64,000 nucleotides of DNA, taken from Brachionus koreanus. Lineage: Eukaryota; Rotifera; Eurotatoria; Ploima; Brachionidae. The DNA is taken from the NCBI GenBank assembly GCA_016987375.1, contig PJRA01000313.1, positions 2,336,376-2,400,375 on the forward strand, given 5' to 3'. The notes under the pieces are model-generated. The model was not told the DNA's origin, made no database searches, and saw nothing but the letters and a program-made list of their open reading frames with translations. Of this stretch, positions 36,501 to 49,450 are shown in pieces; the stretch's first letter is position 1; every line of letters begins with the position of its first letter. The translations under genes and the position numbers were made by a program.

Positions 36501-39500
36501 ATTCTTTTAATAAAAATTCAAAATTAGATTTTATTAACAATTTTTTTACATTAAGAAAAAAAGAAAAAGGAAACAAATCAACAAAAGAATACAAGTGAAC
36601 CAAGTGAGTCGACCAGCGAAATAAACAAACATATTCTTAAAAATAATGCCAAATTGATTGGTAACCGGAGCAAAAAGGAAACAACTGATTCCTTGAATAA
36701 AAATAGTTTGAATAAGAAATTGAGCCGAATAAGTGTTGATCGTGTAGATAAGTGTGAGAGTCCGGATTCAGACAAAAATAATTTGAAAAATAGAAAAAAA
36801 ACACCTGTTTCTGATCGAAATACAAATAACAATCGTAGATTGACCAAAATGAGCAATGAATCTTCAACTGAAACTTTAACAACTAGCGACAATGAGTCAA
36901 CAAAATTATTTTCAGACTCTAAGCCAAGTTTTAGAAACTATATTGATGAAATTACTGAAGATACAATAGAAAAGAGCCCATCGATTGTTATTAAAAAACC
37001 TAGCAAATCTAATGAAAACAGACCCAAAGACAAAAACAAAAATTTAAAAAGCGATCAACTTAAAATAAGGTCTAAAGATATTTTGAATAAAAAAAAAGAA
37101 AAACTAGAGAAACATGAATTATCTTTTAGTGAACAAGAATATTCCGATCATAACAATACCGTTCGAAATCAAAAAAATATTCAATTAACCAAGCCAAGTT
37201 CATCAAGCAAAAAATCAGTATCAATTGGAAACATCTATGAGCATTCAAAAAACCAGAAGCACACTGATTACAAATCTCAAGCTAAGCCTAGTAATAAGGA
37301 AAAAATTATAGACCTAAAAAACCTACCAAAAGCCAAAGCATATGAAGGCTCTGATTCTTTAGAAGATCTTGATTCTTCAGTTCCGACAATAAATGACAAT
37401 TATGAGTATGCTTCTTCGACAGTAGTAAAAAATGAACAATTTAACAAGTCTCAAAAGCCTGATAAGAGAACTGAATACCTTCAAAAGAAGTACAAACAAG
37501 CTCAAAAACAATCGCTCAATGATCTTAACAACGAAAAAAAGAAAAATTATGAACAAAAATATGTCAAACATTATCAGCAAAAGCCTAGAATTTATCCTCA
37601 AAAAAAACATGTGGATGACTCGACATTTATGGCGAGCGATGTTGAATCAGTAGTTGAGAAAAGAAAAGCTCTTAAGACAAGCAAACGGTATTTTTTGTTC
37701 TTTTTTTATTGTGAAAAATTTAAAGCTATTTTCATTTGAATTTAAGAGATTTAATGAAAAAATTAGCCGAAGAAGTCGAATTTTTGAAACAAGAAATCCT
37801 CAAAAAAAATCGAAATCAGTCTAGTGCTTCAAAAGAAAGAAAGCAACGTTCAGATTTTGCGATTAGTGGTAAGAAATTTTTCAAAATTTTTTCTTTCAAT
37901 TGCTGGACCATAAAATTTTGCTTATGATCCTGCCTTAAAATAATAAATTACACACAAATAACCATTAAACTCATTAGATTCTAGAGATCAAGTATCCGAC
38001 TCTCAAATAATTAAAAATAAAGAGGATAAATTAAAAAAATATGCTCAAATACCTCAAGTTATAGTAGATGCACCTCAAAAATTAGCAAAGCATAAAAACT
38101 GTGAGAATCCTAATGTTTTGCGTCAAAAAAATAAAAATGTTTTTGTCATAAAAAATTCTAATGGAAAGGAACGCTATTTCTATGTGATAGACAATAACGA
38201 GCTTAAAGAAAAATCAACTTCTAATTCAATCTCTTCAAATTTGGATTTCAAACGTAATCCAACAATAAAAGCAATCGATCATACAGATATCAAAAACTAT
38301 AGATTTTCTTCAGTTCAAAATTTATTTAATCTAAAAAGAAAAGATAAATTTTTAGATGGTACATACTTATTTTTTTAGAAACTAGATATATTTTTAGACT
38401 GTTTTTGTTTTTAGATTGAAATAATTAAAATAGTTTAGTTTAAATGTAAAATTTTTAGATATTAATTAGCTCATTATTTTATTAACAAAATTAATAGTAA
38501 AATTTTAATTTATTTTTTAAGATTATTTTTCGGATGAAGAATTAGACAACAATTTTTTTACTGATACTGATCTTGTTTCGAGTAATCGAGCTCGCTCTCA
38601 CTTGACCAAAGATCGGCGATATTTATCTACCAATGATATATTTGAACGCAAAAGTTCAAATAGACAAACTGGTAGGCAGAGCTACATGTCTAAATGTCCC
38701 AGCTCAGTCTCAAGAGATCGCGGAAATTATCCTCTAGTCGATTATTCGATACCGATTAAAAAGGAAAATGAGTTAAAAACACCAATACCAATTGTTGTTG
38801 GCAAACCGATTAGTAAAAAATCGCGAGAGTGTTTGATTTTCCTTCCAGTGAATAATCCAGATATGGCTAACAAAATTCCAGTTAATTTGATACCCTATTC
38901 GATCAAGGAGAATAGAGAGGACTCAGACTTTGAGCTTGATAGTAGTCTTAAGAATTTAATACATCCAAAGGCTTTAAATGGACGACACTCATCGAAACAT
39001 CACATAAATGAAATTTTAAATGAAAAACAAAGTTCTTCATTATTGCATGATTCAAATGAGTCTTCACCAGAAAAGTATAATATCAAAGTCTTAAATAGAC
39101 TTTTTTAATATATTTTTTCTTTAGAAAAAGTCGTAAAATTCGCTATTATATTCGAGAGTATGCTGATATTTCGACAGTTTCAGATAATGAAAACATGTAT
39201 AGAAGGTTTAGTTAAAATATTTTTTTGGTGCTTAACGCAAATTGTTTTTGATTTTTTTGATTCTTTTAAAAATTGCACTTTTTTGTTCAATATTTTGTTT
39301 AACAGACACCAAATGAATTTATTAAAAAAATTTTTTTTTGTTTTAACTGGAGTGCTTAATATTTTCTCACAATCTTTAAACACTTATCAACCTTAAAAAA
39401 TTTATCCATCATCCGATTAAGCATTGAATGGTGGATAATTTTTTAATATGTTTTACGCTATGGCTTTTAAAAACACATTCTGTTTTATTTCTTTGATAAA

Positions 39501-39741
39501 AATAACTTGATCATATTTTTAAATATTAAAGAGCTGATCAAAATGATGATTATGTAGAAAAGGAAACCAATTTAAATGTAACTTTTATTTTTGTTCATTT
39601 AAAGTTAGCATGCTCTTAATATTTTTTTCTATTCAGTCAGCTGATTTAGACATATTGGTTGATAAAGCTATGGAATATGCTCACTCTATATCCAACAATG
39701 CCAAGCGGATTAGAAAAAAGTTATATTATAGAATTTTTTAA
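30546..39741 (+). CDS. Large AKNA-like coiled-coil protein
   Basis: Twelve exons can be joined in phase: 30546-31844, 34046-34528, 34586-34752, 34804-34936, 34991-35210, 36556-37687, 37747-37868, 37978-38358, 38522-39074, 39125-39205, 39532-39577, 39637-39741. They total 4722 bp, or 1573 residues. The protein is Ser/Asn/Lys-rich and mostly disordered. A helical segment near 390-423 has the motif QQYAEAENFIDAFRLNAQI, close to the YAEAENTID signature I recall for AKNA, a centrosomal microtubule-organising protein. A second helical block follows in exons 3-4 (ELGKMKTLLDNI). A third, basic helix ends the protein. An assembly gap in intron 1 could hide exons. The gene structure is well supported; the AKNA identity is tentative. 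Confidence 0.6.
31985..32092. repeat. GC-richer sequence abutting the assembly gap
   Basis: Repeated GTTTAAACG-type words and G/C runs interrupt the usual A/T background directly before the gap. This suggests the edge of a repeat that broke the assembly. Confidence 0.4.
32093..32990. other. Assembly gap (898 N)
   Basis: Unknown bases inside intron 1 of the AKNA-like gene. Confidence 0.99.
32991..34045. other. Intron 1 (right part) of the AKNA-like gene
   Basis: AT-rich sequence without coding character, ending in the acceptor TTTTAAAG before 34046. Confidence 0.55.
35211..36555. other. Intron 5 of the AKNA-like gene, 1345 bp
   Basis: Unusually long for this genome. Its length is partly explained by the near-palindromic element at 35562-35910; the rest is plain A/T-rich DNA. 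Confidence 0.6.
35562..35910. repeat. Near-perfect long palindrome (foldback element) in an intron
   Basis: The left arm (about 35562-35723) and right arm (about 35743-35910) are reverse complements over about 165 bp with only a few mismatches and short indels. The spacer is about 20 bp. The arms begin TTTTTGTAGCTAAA and end ACAGTACAAAAAGG. The structure is that of a MITE or foldback element; in the pre-mRNA it would form a long hairpin. Confidence 0.92.
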
Positions 39742-41568
39742 AATTAAGATTATATTTAATTTTCTAATAAAATTATTTTAAATATTTTATGATTTTTATT
39801 TGAATGTTTGTTTACTTTATTTTAGGTAATTGCCTAAAATTTTCTCAATAATTTGGAGCTGATAAAATCATGCAATTTAAAGCGTGTTTATATATTTAAA
39901 TTATGAGTTGAAAAAATAATTGATTATCTATTAGAAATAATTGTTTAAGATAGAAGCGCAAAATTAATGACGCCTTTAATATCATTTAAAATAAAATCAA
40001 TGTTTTAACAAATTAAAATTGGTTGAATATTTTCTTTTAAATTAGAAAAAATCAAAAATTAATTAAACGTAATACGATATTATTATTTTATTCTCTAAAT
40101 TAAATGCCTATCAATTCTTTTGTTATAGAAAACAATCTTTTAAACTATTTTTTCGTATACATATATAAATATTTACCAAGCATAGAAAGCCCTAAGAAAC
40201 AAATAATTAGTCTGAGTATCAAAAAAAATCATGCAAATTTAGGGATAAGTTTTAAAGACTATTTTATATGTGTCAAAAATTAAATGGGTCATTTTTTAAT
40301 TAAATATTTAAATTTCAATAAATATTTTTATGCATGAAATACCATAAATTAGAAGCTGTCAGGTCAGATTAGCCATGGGATTAAAAAATAAAACCTCGCT
40401 ACATCAAAATCGGTCTTTTATCGATTTTATCTTGCTCGCTCGCTTGATTATCTTTTTGAGAAAAGAGATTGATTTCATTGCAGCTGCTTATGTAATCATC
40501 TGATATCTTAAGATGCAACTTTTTTTGAAAGGATAGTAATTAAGAACCAACGGGTACAAATCAATCATTTCTTGATTATTTGATGCAATAAATTTTGAAG
40601 TACTAAAATAATTATCTTTATTTTAACTCAAATTTTTCATTATTTGCTTCAATGATTTTTGTTTTCCTCAATTGGGTGATCATTTCAAATTGTTGTTCAT
40701 TTTTACACCAAGAAGCTATATTTAATCCTAAATCTCAAGATTAACTAACTAAGTAAAACCAAATAGAACCAAGGATAGGTATTATAGAGCATTTTCATCA
40801 TTTTTTTTAAATAATTTATTGTATTTTTAAGTTAAAAAGGCTTTTGAAAAAGTTTACTTAAAATTTTTTTTATTGTTATTTGAATTATCTAAATTAAATT
40901 CTATAATTTGAGTTTAAACTATATTCTAAAGGTTTGGATTAATATTTTGTCTATTTAGAGTATAAAATTTTTACTTTCTCATAGCTATTTTGTTTAGTAA
41001 GACAAACATGCAGTCTTCCTCATTATTATATCAGGTAAAGCTTTAGTTGTATATATTTTTTTCGCAATTATGAACAGCGTTAAACAGATTCTATGTAAAA
41101 AAAAAAAAAAAGAAAATATTTATAATAAAATAAATAAATAATAAATATAAAATATGCATTATAATCGCCATAAGCCTAGAGGCATATTATCTTAATATTA
41201 TTTCTATAAGTTTAATTATGATAATTCTCGCCGAGAAACGAAAAAGTTCAGCATATTTTAATTTCATTTTATAAAAGCCTCGACTTGAACAAAACAAAAA
41301 TAGTTTCGTTTCCGACAAACTCACAACCTAGAGAATATAAAATTATAATAATTAGACTAAAAATTGATTTAATAAAAAAAAATTTCGCTTTGATTACTCA
41401 CTTTAAACCATGGTCTCTCATCTTTCCGCATACGATTCATTGCTTTAAATAAAAAAAAATGTTGTTGCCTCAAATATTTTTTTAATATAAAAATTAGACT
41501 TATTTTTTTTCTAAAGATAATTAAAGATTTATTTTATGACTCTCATACTAGTTCATTTAAACTAGAAA
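39742..41568. other. Intergenic/upstream region of PBX
   Basis: No gene is seen. A locally less AT-rich patch (about 40365-40520) contains AATCGGTC, GATTGATTTC and CAGCTG words and could be a cis-regulatory element of the homeobox gene. A second patch (about 41220-41300) includes CTCGCCGAGAAACG. Both are guesses from base composition only. Confidence 0.35.
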
Positions 41569-42594
41569 ATGGAACCGCAAATGAACGCAGTAGCTGACTT
41601 GACCAATTTAAGCTCAAATCCGTCACTGATGTATTCGACACAAGGCGATCAGTTAGACGCGCCTGGCAATTCAAATAACGAAAATATAAATCCACACTTA
41701 GGCCAAAACAAATGCGATATAAACCAGCTATTGTCTCAGATAATGTCGATAACGAGCCAGTCGCTACGCGATGCACAAGAAAAAAAAGATGAATTAGAAT
41801 CGAACAGAATAAAACCTGCCTTGTACCAGGTTCTGTGTGAGCTCAAGGAGAAAACAGCGCTGAACATGCGACAATCAATGGACGATGATCCACAAGACCC
41901 GCAAATAGCTCGTTTGGACAATATGCTGATGGCTGAGGGTGTATCAGGCCCCGAGAGAGGCCAGGACAACCTACCATTGTCTCCATCTCAGCAAACAAAT
42001 GTCAATTCTGCTGACTCAATGGCCCTAGAGCATTCGGACTACAGACTAAAATTGACCCAAATACGCGAGGTCTATCACACTGAACTGGACAAATATGAAC
42101 GAGCTTGTAGCGAGTTCACTACGCACACAATCCATCTGCTTAAAGACCAAGCCAAAACTCGACCCATTACACCACGCGAAATCGATCGTATGGTACAAAT
42201 AATTCGGCGCAAATTTAGTTCAATACAAGTTCAATTGAAACAAAGCACATGCGAAGCTGTTATGATATTAAGATCCAGATTTTTAGATGCTAGACGAAAG
42301 AGGCGAAATTTTTCCAAACAGGCTAAAGAAATACTTGACGCTTATTTTTATTCACATCTATCCAATCCGTATCCGTCTGAAGAGGCTAAAGAAGAACTTG
42401 CGCGCAAATGTGGCATAAGTGTTAGTCAAGTGAGCAATTGGTTTGGAAATAAGAGAATTAGATATAAGAAAAATATTGGTAAGGCGCAAGAGGAAGCCTC
42501 GCTATATGCAGCAAAGAATGCGGTTGCGGTTGGCGGCGCTGGTGCCGAATGCAGCGCTGTTGCTAGTCCTATGAATAGCACTTACTCGGAGTGA
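41569..42594 (+). CDS. PBX: PBX/extradenticle TALE homeodomain transcription factor
   Basis: A single exon of 341 residues from the ATG at 41569. PBC-class proteins bind DNA with Hox and Meis partners. PBC-A starts around residue 47 ([21 protein letters not shown]) and PBC-B runs about 150-240. The homeodomain (about 241-304) has ARRKRRNF, the three-residue TALE loop in [10 protein letters not shown] and the recognition helix [18 protein letters not shown]. The Ala/Gly-rich C-terminus is short; vertebrate PBX1 is about 430 residues. All diagnostic residues are intact. The lack of any intron is notable, since PBX genes usually have several, but long single-exon genes are common in this window (CWC22, most of UBA1). 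Confidence 0.96.
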   Translation: MEPQMNAVADLTNLSSNPSLMYSTQGDQLDAPGNSNNENINPHLGQNKCDINQLLSQIMSITSQSLRDAQEKKDELESNRIKPALYQVLCELKEKTALNMRQSMDDDPQDPQIARLDNMLMAEGVSGPERGQDNLPLSPSQQTNVNSADSMALEHSDYRLKLTQIREVYHTELDKYERACSEFTTHTIHLLKDQAKTRPITPREIDRMVQIIRRKFSSIQVQLKQSTCEAVMILRSRFLDARRKRRNFSKQAKEILDAYFYSHLSNPYPSEEAKEELARKCGISVSQVSNWFGNKRIRYKKNIGKAQEEASLYAAKNAVAVGGAGAECSAVASPMNSTYSE

Positions 42595-44711
42595 TCAATA
42601 TTGTGAATAATGTTAATTTAAGAAATAATTGTTCAGTTTTTTATTTAAAAAAAAAGCTTTAAATCAAAATTTAATGTCAAGATTGCTGTGTTTTTTGCTT
42701 ACTAGCTATCATTTTCATAAAATAATATCTATCAGGTGGGATTTAAAATATCGATAGGTGAAAACAATATTTTTTTTAATGTCCAAAAGTATTAGTTTTT
42801 TTTTTAATCGTTTTCTTTTAATGTTATTCTATTTTTAATTGCATTCAAAATTTCAACTCAATTTTTAAAGCATCTTTTTTTCTAATTCAATTTTTTCAAT
42901 AATAAAAGTTAATCAAATTCAAAATTCAAATTATTTATTCTGAAAATATTTCAATAAACTATTAAGTTTTATCAACATGGAATGAAAATTTTTATGTAAA
43001 TCAGATCAAACTGATAAAATTTAAAAATTGATCATAAAATTCAAACATTCTAAAGCAAAAACTAGTAAAAAATCTTGTAAAAAAATGCATTAAATTTTAA
43101 AAATTTCACAATTTAAACTTTAGAATAAAAAATTTAAATTCAGGCTTTATTGGAAAACAAAAAATTGAACTTTAATCAGCTTATAAATTTTTTAACTGAA
43201 CAATTTAAAATTTGTACACTTTGTGTCCTAGTTGAAAAAAAAATCCTAAAACTTGACCCTTCATTTTCTCTGAATATCTGAAATATGATGAAAAATAAAA
43301 AGATTCGATCAAGCTATGCAATAAAATTTTAAAATTCAGATTTTGTTAAAATTAAATTTTTTAATTAAAAGCTACTATACCTCAAGTTAAAATTTTGCTC
43401 CAAATTTACCGTAAATATTTGTTTTTTAACGCTTAAGATACTAAAGCTGAACATCAAATTTTGTCTGTCTAATAATAATACTTAATTTTTCCAACCGACT
43501 AGACGTTGGTAAACCTAAAAATTACTAGAAATTTTTTAAGTGCAATTAAATTAGCTTAGTTTATTTTTTATATTATGTCATTTTAATAATTAGTTTTGAC
43601 AGACGATTTTTTTGATGAAATGAATTCAAATTTAATTTAGACTATTTGAGTTTAGAATAACAAAAATTAATTCTTCTTAATTTCGTATTATTATCTAGTT
43701 ATTTAATCAAACCAACTTTTTTATCATTCAATTAAAGAAAAAAATTCATGATTCTAATTATATAATTCTTAAAAATGAATTAGCGATTTTACTTTAATTT
43801 AATTTAGTTAAAGTCATCGCATGATCATAATAAAATTCTTTCGGGTTTAAGAATTTATATTCAGTCAATTTTCTTAAATGAAAGAATAAGAAATTTGTAA
43901 TTTTTAAATTTATTATTTGAATATATAACACGCATTTCTCCAGATATTTTCTTTTTTGAGTATTCTACCAAGTTTGATATTTAAAAAAGCTATTTTGAAA
44001 AATTTCATGGTAGATGAACCATCAAAAAAATTATTTAATTTTACTAAATTAAATTCAATAACAGCATTTATTGTTAAATTAAAAAATAAATATTTTTCTT
44101 TTGATGCATATAATTGAGTTTAAATTTTAAAAAGAAATTTCTTATTTTAAATATTAACCTGAAAAAATAATTATAATTATTGCTATTAATTTTTATTAAT
44201 TATTGAAGTAAATATACAGGTTTTTTTCGTCAAGTCTCTAGTCTTAAAACATATTCAGAAAAAAAAATGTTATGATAATTTTTTCAATTATAGGCAAATT
44301 TATGCATTTAGATTGTACCATAAACCATTTTCGAGATTTTTGATATATCAATAGATCCGAAAATTTTATACTAAAACTGCCTTAAGTCGAAAACTTGGCA
44401 TTGCTTACTGAAAAAATAAACAAATGTGCATGCATAATATCTAAATTACTATTAGGTTTTTATTTTTTTTAGTACCTAAATTACTTTTTTTAATAAAATT
44501 AAAAGAAAAGTATTTTTTTTGTGTAACTAACAATTCATAACATAACTTTATTATTTTTCAAGTAGCTACTAATAAATTGATTTTTAAATTTTCAATTGAC
44601 AAGCTTTTTTAATGGTGATGATTTTCTAAAACGCAATGTACTCTTCTAATTTCACATACTTATTTATTAGATTGACTGATTTGAATAATTCAAGCACAAA
44701 TACGAAAAAAA
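42595..44711. other. AT-rich intergenic stretch, no gene seen
   Basis: Includes the PBX 3' flank. Nothing else is recognised. Confidence 0.5.
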
Positions 44712-45095
44712 ATGATTTTTTTTCAAATAGTCAAACAGAAAAAACCAAATAAAAGAAAGAAATTAATGAATGTGGCGAAGAAAAAACGTTCAGTATGCTC
44801 AGAGCGATTTTCAATTATGGAGAAAAAATCTATGTTTGCAAACTTGTTATTGGCATTAAATAGGAACCTTAACTGTTTTCTGAATTTCCATCTTAAATTT
44901 TGCCAATTGAACAAAACGCGAAAAGAGTTAGATGTAAAAATGCCTCTTCATAAAAACTCTGTTGGTTCTTTAAATAAATCAGCTTTTAAAATGCCTACAA
45001 AATTGAATTTAAATATTGATCAATCCAAGATTCGAACAGTCTTAAATCAAATTAAAAACCAAAGCGTCTTAGAGGAGGTCAAAGAAGAAATATAA
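44712..45095 (+). CDS. Hypothetical small basic protein
   Basis: An ATG-started frame of 127 residues that I do not recognise. The N-terminus is very basic (KKPNKRKKLMNVAKKKRS), like a nuclear-localisation stretch. The C-terminal part (KMPTKLNLNIDQSKIRTVLNQIK) looks helical and ends in an acidic VLEEVKEEI. Part of the same DNA is also open in another frame (44761-44860, KEINECGEEKTFSML), so the true frame of the first half is unclear. The gene may have a small intron or be a decayed copy. Confidence 0.3.
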   Translation: MIFFQIVKQKKPNKRKKLMNVAKKKRSVCSERFSIMEKKSMFANLLLALNRNLNCFLNFHLKFCQLNKTRKELDVKMPLHKNSVGSLNKSAFKMPTKLNLNIDQSKIRTVLNQIKNQSVLEEVKEEI

Positions 45096-45524
45096 AATTT
45101 TTTTTTTTTTTGGTCTATTGTCCTTTTTGAACATAGATTGTAATTAAATAACCCCTCAAAAAATATAAGCCATTACTATTATTCTGATAAAAAGATTATA
45201 TCTATAAGAAATAAAAAAAATATTTAAACAAAAATATTGAACCGAGCAAAAAATTTTGAAATTTAAATAAAAATCATATTTTGAATAAAAGTTTGAATAA
45301 AAATAAACATTGGTATGATTTAAAAGAATATAAATAAAAAAAAAGCAAGCATTATTGTCAAGAAAGAAACAAACAAATTTTAAAAATTATATTTTATGCA
45401 TTCACTAAATCAAATGCATTAAAATATATTTAAAATTTTTCAAAACAAAACTCATGCCGTCTATCTTATAATCAAAGAATAATTTACATTATTTTTTTAA
45501 TAGAGTTTTTTTAAAATTTTTAAA
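45096..45524. other. Intergenic, AT-rich
   Basis: No feature was recognised; should contain the BOP1 promoter. Confidence 0.5.
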
Positions 45525-48446
45525 ATGGAAAAAACTATAATAAAAAAAGGTAAGAGAAAAACAGCACAAGAACAAAAAATGCTCGACCAAAATAATGAAA
45601 TAGCCAAAGATGTGTCCGAGTCCCTTTCAGCTAGTTTTGCATCAAATGGAAGTCTCATTTCTTCTTTAAATGAATACGATTTAGACACATCAGATGAAGA
45701 GGTAAACAAACATTTTAAAAAAATTCATTGTTCAGTTCAATAAAAATTAAAAAGGACTTGAGAAACACTATAGGAAATGTACCTTTAAAATGGTATGACG
45801 ACTTAGACCATATTGGATATGATTTGGATGGAGATAAAATATCCAAACCAGCTGGATCGAAACGTAATGATGAACTAGATGAATTTTTGGAAAAAATGGA
45901 AAATCCTGACTATTGGCGAACTGTAAAAGATAGTCAGACAGGTGGTAAAATAGTTCTATCTGATGAAGATATTGAAATAATAAAAAGACTAACGTCGAGC
46001 AAATATGCAAATAAAGATGTTGAGGAATTCGATACATCAACCTTCTTCACCAGAGATGAAATGAAAACACCGCTTAGTGGACGACCAGAACACAAACGAT
46101 CGTTCATTCCATCAAATTGGGAACGCTTAAGAGTCGGAAAGTATGTTCATGCTATTAAAATGGGATGGATTAAGCCTACAATCAAAAAACCTGATGACAA
46201 AGAGCAAAAATTCTATGACATTTGGGGAGATGAAAACGATGCAGATAATCGCAAACATATGCATCATTTGCCGGCACCAAAATGCCCATTGCCTGACAAC
46301 TATGAATCCTACAATCCGCCTCCAGAGTATTTGTTTGATGAAGAAGAAGAGGAAAAATGGGATAAACAGGAACCAGAAGATCGACGCATTAATTTCAAAC
46401 CTAAAAAATATCCGTCTCTTCGTCTGGTGCCCGGATATGGCAACTTTATCAAAGAAAGATTTGAACGATGTTTGGACATGTATTTGGCACCCAGACAAAG
46501 AAAAATGCGGGTTCAAGTTGATCCTCAAGACTTACTTCCCAAATTACCCAAACCAAGAGATCTTCAACCATTTCCGACAACTCTCGCCATTGTAATTTTA
46601 TCATTAAACTAATCACAAGATTTAATTCTTTTTAAAGACGTTTAAAGGACATAAATCAACTATCACATCGATTAGTGTACATGCATCCGGACAGTGGCTA
46701 TTATCTTGTAGTAATGACAAAACAGTCAAATGTTGGGAAGTATCTACAGGAAGATGTATTAACACCTGGACATTTGAAGCTAAAACTATCAATTGCGCAT
46801 GGATACCTGTTCAAAATTTATGCCTATTTTCAGTAGTTTAGTAAGTGATTTTTCAAATTTAAATCAGAAAATTTTTCCAAGCATTTTAATGCTTTTATTA
46901 TTAATAAGAATTAAATAAAAAAAAAATATTTATAAAATTTCTTTTCAATCCTTTGCTATTAAAAATAAAAAATTTTTTGGTCTTTTAATATTATTCTTAA
47001 TTTTTAATAATTTTTAGCTTTTTTCTTTTAATGAATTTTTCAGAATTTTATTTTATTTTTTGAATAATTTTTAATTAATAACAAGAATTCTAAATATTAT
47101 TAATATTTAAAAGATAATATTAAAATTATTGTTTTTTTTTCTATTAAGATTTTTGATTTGTCTATTGAGATTCTATAAAATATTAATTTTTTTTAGTTTT
47201 AGATATTATTAAATTTTCCTACGTACCTAAATTCAATGTGTCTCAGATGCTTTTTATTATATAGCTATTATTTTAAATAATACTCAAGTGATTTAAAAAA
47301 ATAAATAGTTAAAAATTTTTAAATTTTTAGCGACAATATTTTGATGATAGCCAATCCGAAATGCGGCGACAAAGTCATATTGAGTAACACGGATGGAAAA
47401 ATTGCTGAATATTGTGTCCATTTTCAGCAGTCTGATCAAGCCAAATCAGTAAATGTTCAAGGATCTGAAGAAGAAAATTCTGAAAAAAATAAAACTGATA
47501 CCAAAAAGCAACCAGCGTCATGGAAATTTTTTCCCGATAAAAAAAATGATCCAAATTATAAACAAGGTTTCAGGATACTAGTTACCCATCAAAAAGTAAG
47601 CTTAAATTTTTTAACTCTTTTAATACTATGTTTAAAATCAAGGCTTTAAAAAATGTTTCCTGGCATCCAAAAGGAGATTATTTTGCTACTGTTTTAGACG
47701 ACAAAAATTCAAACAGTGCAGTGATAATGCATCAACTAAGCAAGCAAAAATCGGTTAGGCCTTTTGCAAAAATGAATGGTATTGTACAACAGGTTGTATT
47801 TCACCCATCTAAGCCGATACTTTTCGTAGCAGTAAATTATAAAAACTAAATTTCATCCTTCTAGTTTTGAATTCTTTTTTCTCAAAGACTCAACGTTATG
47901 TTAAAGTTTACGACTTAGTTAAACAATTATTAGTTAAAAAATTACTAACTAATGTCCAATGGGTTAGTTCTTTGGACGTTCATCCAGCAGGAGATAATTT
48001 GATTATTGGAAGTTATGATAATCGTTTGAGTTGGTTTGATTTGGATCTTTCAACAAAGCCTTACAAGACATTGAAGTAAAAATTTTTTTGAAAATAAAGA
48101 GAAAGAAAAGCTAAAATCATTTTAAGACACCATAAAAAAGCTATACGAAGTGTTGCTTATCATAAAAAATATCCTTTATTTGCATCATGTTCTGATGACG
48201 GGACTGCAATTGTATCTCATGGAATGGTTTACGAGTAAAATTAGATATTTTATCAATGGATCAACTAAAAATTGAAAATTTTTTTTTAGTGATTTAATGC
48301 AAAATGCGTTGATTGTGCCATTAAAAATATTAAGAGGACATGAAATAACCAAAAATATTGGTGTGACTTGCTGCAAATTTCATCCAACACAGCCTTGGTT
48401 ATTTACTAGTGGTGCTGACAAAACTATTAGATTATATTCTAATTAG
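45525..48446 (+). CDS. BOP1: Ribosome biogenesis protein BOP1 (PeBoW complex)
   Basis: Eight exons (45525-45701, 45755-46591, 46638-46840, 47331-47595, 47643-47831, 47888-48075, 48127-48234, 48290-48446) give 707 residues. Introns are 46-56 bp except intron 3 (490 bp). With Pes1 and WDR12, BOP1 matures 28S/5.8S rRNA in the nucleolus. After an acidic N-terminus ([10 protein letters not shown]), the BOP1NT domain (about 60-335) has [34 protein letters not shown] and [17 protein letters not shown]40 repeats fill the rest ([51 protein letters not shown]). The C-terminal [12 protein letters not shown] and [20 protein letters not shown] close the propeller. Every join restores a family motif in phase. 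Confidence 0.96.
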
Positions 48447-48781
48447 ATTATAAATAAAATAATGAAAAAAAAATGATTCCCTTTCAAAATTAATTTTGAA
48501 AAATATTTTATATTTTAAAACTTTAAACTCTAAATATCAAATCTAAATTAAAAAAAATTAATAGTTATAAATTACAAACTTAAATAATTATGAACTATGT
48601 GTAATAAACTATGTCTCAACTTTTTAGCAGACCCACGATCTGCCATTTTTGTGGGCTAGACACATTTTTTTTCCCCATTTTTTGCCAAATTAAAGATTTT
48701 TTGGTAATGTTATTTAGAGACCAAATGAGGAGTCGGAGAGTTTTTAAATTAAGAAGTTTAAGAGCAAAGTTTACTCAAAAT
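48447..48781. other. Sequence between BOP1 and the second assembly gap
   Basis: AT-rich, then a GC-richer segment at about 48625-48660 with a CCCAC/GTGGG hairpin. It may be the edge of a repeat that caused the gap. Confidence 0.4.
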
Positions 48782-49450
48782 NNNNNNNNNNNNNNNNNNN
48801 NNNNNNNNNNNNNNNNNNNNNNNNNNNNNNNNNNNNNNNNNNNNNNNNNNNNNNNNNNNNNNNNNNNNNNNNNNNNNNNNNNNNNNNNNNNNNNNNNNNN
48901 NNNNNNNNNNNNNNNNNNNNNNNNNNNNNNNNNNNNNNNNNNNNNNNNNNNNNNNNNNNNNNNNNNNNNNNNNNNNNNNNNNNNNNNNNNNNNNNNNNNN
49001 NNNNNNNNNNNNNNNNNNNNNNNNNNNNNNNNNNNNNNNNNNNNNNNNNNNNNNNNNNNNNNNNNNNNNNNNNNNNNNNNNNNNNNNNNNNNNNNNNNNN
49101 NNNNNNNNNNNNNNNNNNNNNNNNNNNNNNNNNNNNNNNNNNNNNNNNNNNNNNNNNNNNNNNNNNNNNNNNNNNNNNNNNNNNNNNNNNNNNNNNNNNN
49201 NNNNNNNNNNNNNNNNNNNNNNNNNNNNNNNNNNNNNNNNNNNNNNNNNNNNNNNNNNNNNNNNNNNNNNNNNNNNNNNNNNNNNNNNNNNNNNNNNNNN
49301 NNNNNNNNNNNNNNNNNNNNNNNNNNNNNNNNNNNNNNNNNNNNNNNNNNNNNNNNNNNNNNNNNNNNNNNNNNNNNNNNNNNNNNNNNNNNNNNNNNNN
49401 NNNNNNNNNNNNNNNNNNNNNNNNNNNNNNNNNNNNNNNNNNNNNNNNNN
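48782..49450. other. Assembly gap (669 N)
   Basis: Unknown bases. An apparent 302-codon frame across them has no support. Confidence 0.99.

Noticed and set aside
39160..39396. 78-residue ORF MLIFRQFQIM...
   Set aside because: Its beginning overlaps exon 10 of the AKNA-like gene in another frame, and the rest is intron.
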